A DNA stretch of 34,476 bases from Phenylobacterium sp. GTDB taxonomy: Bacteria > Pseudomonadota > Alphaproteobacteria > Caulobacterales > Caulobacteraceae. Below are positions 8,301 through 13,665 of this stretch, piece after piece. The notes under the pieces were generated by a model. It saw nothing but the letters and a program-made list of their open reading frames with translations. It was not told the origin of the DNA and made no database searches. Each line of letters begins with the position of its first letter. The stretch's first letter is position 1. The stretch is taken from positions 1 through 34,476 of the forward strand of contig NZ_JAPSKZ010000017.1 in assembly GCF_031181185.1 (NCBI RefSeq), given 5' to 3'. Position numbers and translations under genes: made by a program.

Positions 8301-9858
8301 CGTGATGCTGATCAGCCCGCCGCCGCACCACGACATCTATTCGATCGAGGACCTGGCCCAGCTCATCTACGACCTGAAGCAGATCAACCCCGACGCCCGC
8401 GTGACCGTGAAGCTGGTCGCCATGACCGGCATCGGCGCGATCGCGGCGGGCGTGGCCAAGGCCAAGGCCGACATCATCCTGATCTCGGGCAACGTCGGCG
8501 GCACCGGCGCCTCGCCCCAGACCTCGATCAAGTACGCCGGCGCGCCGTGGGAAATGGGCCTCTCGGAAGCCCACCAGGTGCTGACGCTGAACAACCTGCG
8601 CCACTTCGTGCGCCTGCGGACCGATGGCGGCATCCGCACCGGCCGCGACGTGGTGATCGCCGCGATGCTGGGCGCCGAGGAGTTCGGCATCGGCACGGCC
8701 AGCCTGATCGCCATGGGCTGCATCATGGTCCGCCAGTGCCACTCCAACACCTGCCCGGTGGGCGTGTGCACCCAGGACGAGGCCCTGCGCGGCAAGTTCA
8801 CCGGCAGCCCGGAGAAGGTGATCAACCTCTTCACCTTCATCGCCGAGGAGGTCCGCGAGATCCTGGCCCAACTGGGCGCGCGCAGCCTGCAGGACATCGT
8901 CGGGCGCACCGACCTCCTCATGCAGGTCAGCCGCGGCGGCGAGCATCTGGATGACCTCGACCTCAACCCCCTGCTGGTGAAGGCCGACCCGGGGCTCAAC
9001 AAGCCCTACTGCACCATGACCGGCCGCAACGAGGTGCCGGACACGCTCGACGCCCAGATCGTCCGCGACGCGGCCCCGCTGCTCGAGCGCGGCGAGAAGA
9101 TGCAACTGACCTACACGGTGGCGAACACCGCCCGCGCGATCGGCACCCGGACCAGCTCGCACATCGTGCGCAAGTTCGGCATGGACGGCCTGGCGCCCGG
9201 CCACCTGACGGTCCAGCTGAAAGGCTCGGCCGGCCAGAGCCTCGGCGCCTTCGCCGTCCAAGGGCTCCGGCTGGAGGTCACCGGCGAGGCCAACGACTAT
9301 GTCGGCAAGGGTCTTTCGGGCGCAACGATCGTCGTGCGGCCGTCGCCGCACATCGCCGGGCGGGCCCGCGAGAATGCGATCATCGGCAACACCGTGCTGT
9401 ACGGCGCGACCTCGGGCCGGCTGTTCGCCGCGGGCTTGGCCGGTGAGCGCTTCGCGGTCCGCAACTCGGGCGCCACGACGGTGGTCGAGGGCTGCGGCGC
9501 CAATGGCCTGGAGTACATGACCGGCGGCACAGCTGTGATCCTCGGCCGCGTCGGCTTCAACTTCGCGGCCGGCATGACCGGCGGCATGGCCTTCGTCTAC
9601 GACGAGGACGGCGAGTTCCAGATGTCGCTGAACGCCGAGAGCGTCGTCACCTGCCGGGTGTCGAGCGCCCACTGGCAGGGCGTGCTGAAGGCCCTCGTCG
9701 AAGAACACGCCCGCGAGACCGGCTCGGTGCTGGCCCAGGACCTGTTGCGGAACTGGGACGTAGCGCTGGGCAAGTTCTGGCAGGTGTGCCCGAAGGAGAT
9801 GGTCGGCCGCCTGGACCATGCCCTCGAAGCCGAGGAAGCGGTCCACCTGCGCGCCTAG
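5311..9858 (+). CDS. gltB: Glutamate synthase large subunit
   Basis: Protein of 1515 residues. The ATG at 5311 has GGAG 8 nt upstream, lying at the end of gltD; a GTG at 5302 that overlaps the gltD stop is the alternative. The class II amidotransferase domain starts at Cys-31 in 'HDACGVGL', the N-terminal nucleophile after removal of a propeptide of about 30 residues. Next come the central domain, the FMN/synthase domain ('SGEGGEDRARY', 'KPGEGGQLPGFKV', 'GNVGGTGASPQTSIKYAG') and the 3Fe-4S cysteines C1137, C1143 and C1148. The C-terminal GXGXG beta-helix holds repeats such as 'GANGLEYMTGG'. It makes two glutamates from glutamine and 2-oxoglutarate using electrons from GltD. Its TAG stop interlocks with the stop of the convergent gene. 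Confidence 0.98.
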   Translation: MTDILTRYETDRQRLLEANGGYDITAQHDACGVGLVCAIDGKPRREVVELAIRALKAVWHRGAVDADGKTGDGAGVLVSVPQDFFAAHVERIGHQVKPGPIAVGQVFLPRTDLASQEAARTIVESEALRFGFYIYGWRQVPVDTSVIGEKANATRPEIEQIMLSPPKGLEGEALERALFLCRKRIEKRVAQANIQHFYICSLSARSLIYKGMFLAEHIDTFYPDLTDPRFMAAVAIFHQRYSTNTFPEWRLAQPFRMLAHNGEINTLKGNTNWMKSHEIRMAASAFGDYQDDIKPVIQPGGSDSAALDNTFEVLVRAGRDAPMAKTLLIPEAWNTRSEAQMKASHRALYAYCNAVMEPWDGPAAMCATDGRWVVAGKDRNGLRPLRVAETSDGLLIVGSEAGMCRVEEARIVKKSHIEPGRMLAVDLVGGRLYDEEAIIDRLANQHPYDKWLGNMVELEEKIGPGPEPRLFPREELVRRQAAAGLTLEDLELILAPMVEEAKEAVGSMGDDTPLAVLSDEYRPLSHFFRQNFSQVTNPPIDSLRETAVMSLKTRFKNLGNVLAEDETQTDVFVLNSPVLTTGMYERVIGVIGEKNIAEIDCTMPIPASESRPGDALRANIDRIRAEAEEAALRGCSTIVLTDTATGPDRVALPMILATGGVHAWLVAKGLRSYVSIIVRSAECLDTHYFAVLVGVGATAVNAYLAQESFLDRQERGLTGELTLRDLCLNHKKAIEGGLLKIISKMGISVISSYRGGYNFEAVGLSRSLVAEFFPGMPSRISGIGLAGLEAKAVELHRRAWNPAALSLPVGGFYKARRAGEAHAFEARSIHTLQSACDRGDYQLYKRYSEALKAMPQIQLRDLLEWRNDVNAPVRLDEVESVNEIRKRFVTPGMSLGALSPEAHGVLNIAMNRIGAKSVSGEGGEDRARYKPLPNGDNPNSAVKQIASGRFGVTAEYLNQCREIEIKVSQGAKPGEGGQLPGFKVTEMIARLRHATPGVMLISPPPHHDIYSIEDLAQLIYDLKQINPDARVTVKLVAMTGIGAIAAGVAKAKADIILISGNVGGTGASPQTSIKYAGAPWEMGLSEAHQVLTLNNLRHFVRLRTDGGIRTGRDVVIAAMLGAEEFGIGTASLIAMGCIMVRQCHSNTCPVGVCTQDEALRGKFTGSPEKVINLFTFIAEEVREILAQLGARSLQDIVGRTDLLMQVSRGGEHLDDLDLNPLLVKADPGLNKPYCTMTGRNEVPDTLDAQIVRDAAPLLERGEKMQLTYTVANTARAIGTRTSSHIVRKFGMDGLAPGHLTVQLKGSAGQSLGAFAVQGLRLEVTGEANDYVGKGLSGATIVVRPSPHIAGRARENAIIGNTVLYGATSGRLFAAGLAGERFAVRNSGATTVVEGCGANGLEYMTGGTAVILGRVGFNFAAGMTGGMAFVYDEDGEFQMSLNAESVVTCRVSSAHWQGVLKALVEEHARETGSVLAQDLLRNWDVALGKFWQVCPKEMVGRLDHALEAEEAVHLRA

Positions 9859-11018
9859 GCGAACTCCGGCTCCGGTCCTACGTAGCGCGCGCGGGGCCGG
9901 ATCAGGGCGTCGGACTGGCCCTGCTCGATGGCATGGGCGATCCAGCCGGCGCAGCGCGCGACGCTGAAGAGGGCGAACGGGGCGTCCTGCGGCAGCCGCA
10001 GCGCCTCGCAGGCCGCCACCAGGGCGAAGTCGATGTTGGCCGGGAGTCCGGCGGCGGCCTGCACCGCCTGCTGCAGCGCGGCCAGGGCCGGCGGCGGCGA
10101 GAACCGCTCCAGTAGCGCTGCGGCCCGCGGGTCGCCGTCCGGATAGAGCGGGTGGCCGAAGCCCGGCAGCGCGCGGTCGTCCTCGAGCCTGCGCCGGATC
10201 GCCTCGGCCGGCCCCGCCTGGGCCGCCTCGCCCGCGAAGGTGCGCACTGCCGCCGTCGCCCCGCCGTGACGCGGGCCCGAGAGGGTCGCGAGCCCCGCCA
10301 GGGCCGCAGCCGCCAGTGAGGCGCCCGTCGAGGCCGCCACCCGCGCCGCAAAGGCCGAGGCGTTCAGCTCGTGGTCGGCCACCAGCACGAGGATCCGCCG
10401 GATCAGGTCGGCGCCAGCACCGCCGGGCCCTTGGCCCCAGGCCAGCGCCAGCCGGTTGTGGATCGCCCCGCCGCCCACCTCGCCGGCGATGGCGTCGGTC
10501 AGCACGTCGAGCAGGGTCGCCGCCTCCACGGCGAGCGCCAGCGGCGCCCGGCCCCGCGCCGGCGGATCCACCGCCGCGCGTGCGGCGAGCACCGCGAACG
10601 CGCGGCTACGCATGTCGGCGCCCGAGGGCGGCAGCGGCCTGTCCGTGCGTTTCAGCGCCGCGCCGTGGCCGCCCCGCAGCAGCCGGGCTACGGCCTCTAG
10701 CGTCTCGGTCTCCGCCAGCCGGATCGCGTCGCGCCCGCGGTAGAACAGCCGCCCACCCGCGACCGTCGTGATCTCGGAGGCCAGCACCGGCTCGCCCCAG
10801 TGGATCGCACCCGCCGCCACGTCGGAGATGCGGCGGCTGCGCGCCTTGCGCTCGGCCAGGGCGGCGATGTCGGCCGCGCGATAGAGGCTGCGGCGCGGGT
10901 CCTTGGGGTCGGCCCGCACCTGCACCCGGCCGCGGCTCACATAGGCGTAGAGCGTTTGCGGCCGCACGCCTAAGCGGGCCTGGGCGTCCTCGGCGGCGAT
11001 CCAATCACGATGCGGCAT
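9855..11018 (-). CDS. Citrate synthase-family protein with N-terminal helix-turn-helix domain
   Basis: Protein of 387 residues; the ATG at 11016-11018 gives a complete N-terminal domain. Residues about 5-55 form a MerR/excisionase-type helix-turn-helix ('EDAQARLGVRPQTLYAYVSRG', then a basic wing and 'RSLYRAADIAAL'). Residues about 70-387 are a short citrate-synthase fold: H216 in 'DHELNAS', H251 in 'GPRHGGA', H289 in 'GFGHPLY' and D330 in 'ANIDFA'. The Arg that normally follows the H289 position ('GHR') is Pro, although 'DPRA' is kept. Annotated 'citrate synthase family' proteins of this design exist, but a function is not established to my knowledge. It is transcribed divergently from a second citrate-synthase homologue across 80 bp of repeat-rich DNA. 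A metabolite-sensing transcription regulator is a reasonable inference. Confidence 0.85.
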   Translation of the reverse strand: MPHRDWIAAEDAQARLGVRPQTLYAYVSRGRVQVRADPKDPRRSLYRAADIAALAERKARSRRISDVAAGAIHWGEPVLASEITTVAGGRLFYRGRDAIRLAETETLEAVARLLRGGHGAALKRTDRPLPPSGADMRSRAFAVLAARAAVDPPARGRAPLALAVEAATLLDVLTDAIAGEVGGGAIHNRLALAWGQGPGGAGADLIRRILVLVADHELNASAFAARVAASTGASLAAAALAGLATLSGPRHGGATAAVRTFAGEAAQAGPAEAIRRRLEDDRALPGFGHPLYPDGDPRAAALLERFSPPPALAALQQAVQAAAGLPANIDFALVAACEALRLPQDAPFALFSVARCAGWIAHAIEQGQSDALIRPRARYVGPEPEFA

Positions 11019-11020
11019 AT

Positions 11021-11058
11021 GTTGATTGCATTGATCAAGATTGACCGGATCAACTTGA
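11021..11058. promoter_or_regulatory. Phased TTGA/TCAA array, putative operator between the citrate-synthase genes
   Basis: The 80-bp divergent gap (11019-11098) carries TTGAT at 11022, the palindrome TTGATCAA at 11031-11038, TTGACC at 11041, GATCAA at 11048-11053 and TTGA at 11055. The successive starts 11022, 11031 and 11041 are 9-10 bp apart, about one helical turn. TTGATC (11031-11036) and GATCAA (11048-11053) form an inverted pair with an 11-bp spacer; GTTGAT (11021-11026) and ATCAAC (11049-11054) form an outer one. The neighbouring HTH-citrate synthase is the obvious candidate binder. Confidence 0.5.
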
Positions 11059-11098
11059 GGGCAAATCTGGCGCCCAGCAACAGCTTTGGAGGTAAGCG

Positions 11099-12172
11099 AT
11101 GTCCGACGGACTGGAAGACGTGGTCGCCGCCCACACCGTGCTGTCCGAGGTGGATGGCCAGGCCGGACGAATGGTGATCCGGGGGCGCTCGCTGGACGAC
11201 CTGGCCGGCCGCGCAACCTACGAGGACGTGGTCGGCCTGCTGTTCTCCGGCTTCTACGCGGACCTTCCCGCCGACATCCGCGCCGCCCTGGGCCGCGCCC
11301 GGGCCGAGGTGTTCGCCGAGGTCGCGGCCCTCGACACCGGCCTCCTGGACCGCTCGCCGGTGGAAGCCGTGCGCGCCCTGTTGGCCCGCCTCCCGGATGG
11401 CGACGACGCGGAGACAGCCTTCCGCCTGCTGGCGGCGCCGGCGGTGTTCACCGCCGCCGTCGTCCGGGCCCAGGCCGGAGAGGCGCCGGTCGCGCCCGAT
11501 CCGGCGCTGCGGCACAGCGCTGATACGCTGCGGATGCTGCGCGGCGCCCACGCGTCCAAGGCCGAGGCCGATGCGCTCGACACCTACCTGGTCACCGTCA
11601 GCGATCACGGCCTCAACGCCTCGACCTTCGCCGCCCGGGTGGTGGCCTCCACCCGCGCCGGCCTGACCTCGGCGGTGCTGGCCGGGATCAGCGCCCTGAA
11701 GGGCCCGTTGCACGGCGGCGCGCCCGGTCCTGTGATCGAGATGCTGGATGAGATCGGCGAACCCGCGAACGCGCGGGCCTGGATCGAGGCGGCGCTGGAC
11801 CGCGGCGACCGGCTGATGGGCTTCGGCCACCGCATCTATCGCGTCCGCGACCCGCGCGCCGATGCGCTCAAGGGCGCGGTGCGCTGGCTGGACGCTCGGC
11901 AGGGGCGGCTGGAGTTCGCTGAGGCCGTCGAGGCCGCGGCGCTCGCCATCCTGGCCGAGCGCAAGCCGAACCGGCCGCTGGACACCAACGTCGAGTTCTA
12001 CACGGCCCTGCTGCTGGAGGCCCTGCAGTTCCCGCCCAGCGCCTTCACCTGCGTCTTCGCCATGGGCCGCGTCGCCGGCTGGCTGGCCCACGCCCGCGAA
12101 CAATTGGCCGGCGGCCGGCTGATCCGCCCGCAGTCGGTGTACGTGGGGCCGATGCCGCAGAAGGCGGCATAG
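11099..12172 (+). CDS. Citrate/2-methylcitrate synthase family protein
   Basis: Protein of 357 residues; the ATG at 11099 follows GGAGG at 11088-11092. It is a short citrate-synthase fold without the extra domains of hexameric type II enzymes. H170 lies in 'SDHGLNASTFAARV', H205 in 'GPLHGGAPG', H244 with R245 in 'GFGHRIYRVRDPRA', and 'TNVEFY' places Glu-299 where canonical enzymes have the catalytic Asp. Relatives condense acetyl-CoA or propionyl-CoA with oxaloacetate. Which substrate is used here, and whether it is the main citrate synthase of the organism, cannot be told from sequence. It is divergent from the HTH-fused homologue and convergent with odhB, with a palindromic repeat between. 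Confidence 0.88.
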   Translation: MSDGLEDVVAAHTVLSEVDGQAGRMVIRGRSLDDLAGRATYEDVVGLLFSGFYADLPADIRAALGRARAEVFAEVAALDTGLLDRSPVEAVRALLARLPDGDDAETAFRLLAAPAVFTAAVVRAQAGEAPVAPDPALRHSADTLRMLRGAHASKAEADALDTYLVTVSDHGLNASTFAARVVASTRAGLTSAVLAGISALKGPLHGGAPGPVIEMLDEIGEPANARAWIEAALDRGDRLMGFGHRIYRVRDPRADALKGAVRWLDARQGRLEFAEAVEAAALAILAERKPNRPLDTNVEFYTALLLEALQFPPSAFTCVFAMGRVAGWLAHAREQLAGGRLIRPQSVYVGPMPQKAA

Positions 12173-12174
12173 CG

Positions 12175-12330
12175 ACCTTCTCCCCTTGCGGGAGAAGGTG
12201 GCCGGCGCAGCCGGTCGGATGAGGGGTCGGGCCACCCCCAAAGAAAACGACGAGGGGCCGCGCGGACGTGCCGTGCGACCCCTCATCCGTCACCCTTCGG
12301 GCGACACCTTCTCCCGCAACGGGAGAAGGC
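12175..12330. repeat. 156-bp palindromic intergenic repeat element
   Basis: Two terminal hairpins, ACCTTCTCCC-CTTGC-GGGAGAAGGT (12175-12199) and CCTTCTCCC-GCAAC-GGGAGAAGG (12307-12329), flank a 14-bp perfect inverted repeat, CGGATGAGGGGTCG (12216-12229) with CGACCCCTCATCCG (12276-12289). The whole element can fold on itself. It fills the gap between the convergent citrate-synthase gene and odhB, where it could end transcription from both sides. Similar GGGAGAAGG-type palindromes are common between genes in alphaproteobacteria (from general knowledge, not searched here). Confidence 0.75.
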
Positions 12331-12337
12331 GAATTCC

Positions 12338-13615
12338 TCAGACGTCCAGCAGCAGGCGCTGCGGGTCTTCGATGGCTTCCTTGACGTGGACGAGGAAGGT
12401 CACCGCACCCTTGCCGTCGACGATGCGGTGATCGTAGCTCAGGGCCAGGTACATCATCGGCCGCGCCACGATCTGGCCGTTCACCACCATCGGACGCTCC
12501 TGGATCTTGTGCATGCCCAGGATGCCCGACTGAGGCGCGTTCAGGATCGGCGTCGACATCAGAGAACCGTAGACGCCGCCGTTCGAGATCGTGAACGTGC
12601 CGCCCTGCAGGTCATCCAGGGCGAGGTGGCCATCGCGGGCCTTCTTGCCGAGCGCGCCGATCTCCTTCTCGATCTCGGCTAGGCTCATCATGTCGGCGTC
12701 GCGGACCACCGGGGTCACGAGGCCCTTGTCGGTGCCGACCGCGACCGAGATGTCGTAGTGGTTCTTGAAGATGATGTCCTGACCGTCGATCTCGGCGTTG
12801 ACCTCGGGCACCTGCTTCAGGCCGTGGATCACCGCGCGGACAAAGAAGCTCATGAAGCCCAGCTTCACGCCATGCTTCTTCTCGAAGACGTCCTTGTACT
12901 GGTTGCGCAGCGCCATGACGTTGGTCATGTCCACCTCGTTGAAGGTGGTCAGCATGGCCGCCGCGTTCTGGGCCTCCTTCAGCCGGCGCGCGATGGTCTG
13001 GCGCAGGCGGGTCATGCGCACCCGCTCCTCGCGCTCGTGCAGCGCGCGCGGGGCGGCCGGCGCGGCGGGCGCGGCGGGCGCGTTCGAACGCGCTTCCAGG
13101 GCGGCCAGCGCATCGGCCTTGGTCACCCGGCCGTCCTTACCGGTGCCGGCGATGGACGAGGCGTCCAGCTTGTTCTCGCCGACGATTCGCTGGGCCGACG
13201 GCGCCAGCACCTTCTCGGCCTTCGGCGCCGACATGTCGGGCACGGGGCCCGAGATCGGCGGCGCCTTGCCGGGCTGCGGCTCGGGCTGCAGCTCGCCGGC
13301 CGGGACGGGCGTCGGCGTCGACGAGGGGGCGGCCGAAGCCTGAGCCTTCGACGCCGGCGGCGGCGCGGCGGCCGCGCCGGCGCCCTCCGAGATCTTGCCC
13401 AGAACCGCGCCCGGCTCGACCGTCGCACCTTCGGCGGCGGTGATCTCGGCCAGCACGCCGTCTGACGGCGCGGCCACTTCCAGGCTCACCTTGTCGGTCT
13501 CGAGCTCGACGAGGATCTCGTCCTTGCGGACGGCGTCACCGGCCTTCTTCGTCCAGCGCGCCACGGTCGCCTCGGTGACGGACTCGCCCAGCGCCGGCGT
13601 CATGATGTCGGCCAT
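12338..13615 (-). CDS. odhB: 2-oxoglutarate dehydrogenase E2, dihydrolipoyl succinyltransferase
   Basis: Protein of 425 residues. The N-terminal lipoyl domain carries the lipoylated Lys-42 in 'ETDKVSLEV'. An Ala/Pro-rich linker leads to the peripheral-subunit-binding domain ('[15 protein letters not shown]' and '[12 protein letters not shown]'). A second Ala/Pro linker precedes the catalytic domain, which ends in '[12 protein letters not shown]' with His-396 and Asp-400. It transfers succinyl groups to CoA in the 2-oxoglutarate dehydrogenase complex. It lies 50 bp downstream of odhA on the same strand. The E3 gene (lpd), often next in alphaproteobacteria, is not here; the palindromic repeat and citrate-synthase pair follow instead. 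Confidence 0.97.
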   Translation of the reverse strand: MADIMTPALGESVTEATVARWTKKAGDAVRKDEILVELETDKVSLEVAAPSDGVLAEITAAEGATVEPGAVLGKISEGAGAAAAPPPASKAQASAAPSSTPTPVPAGELQPEPQPGKAPPISGPVPDMSAPKAEKVLAPSAQRIVGENKLDASSIAGTGKDGRVTKADALAALEARSNAPAAPAAPAAPRALHEREERVRMTRLRQTIARRLKEAQNAAAMLTTFNEVDMTNVMALRNQYKDVFEKKHGVKLGFMSFFVRAVIHGLKQVPEVNAEIDGQDIIFKNHYDISVAVGTDKGLVTPVVRDADMMSLAEIEKEIGALGKKARDGHLALDDLQGGTFTISNGGVYGSLMSTPILNAPQSGILGMHKIQERPMVVNGQIVARPMMYLALSYDHRIVDGKGAVTFLVHVKEAIEDPQRLLLDV

Positions 13616-13665
13616 TTTCGGGATCGCTCCTTAGATCGTCTCGGACACAAACAAAGTCGGGGTTC

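Noticed and set aside
6718-9846. Very long open frame on the minus strand opposite gltB (over 1000 codons)
   Set aside because: It is antisense to the unmistakable glutamate synthase frame, has low-complexity His/Gln/Arg/Asp-rich composition typical of high-GC antisense frames, and shows no recognised motif.
13021-13120. GGCGCGGCGGGCGC-type short tandem repeats in odhB
   Set aside because: They encode the Ala/Pro linker between E2 domains and are normal for lipoyl-domain enzymes.
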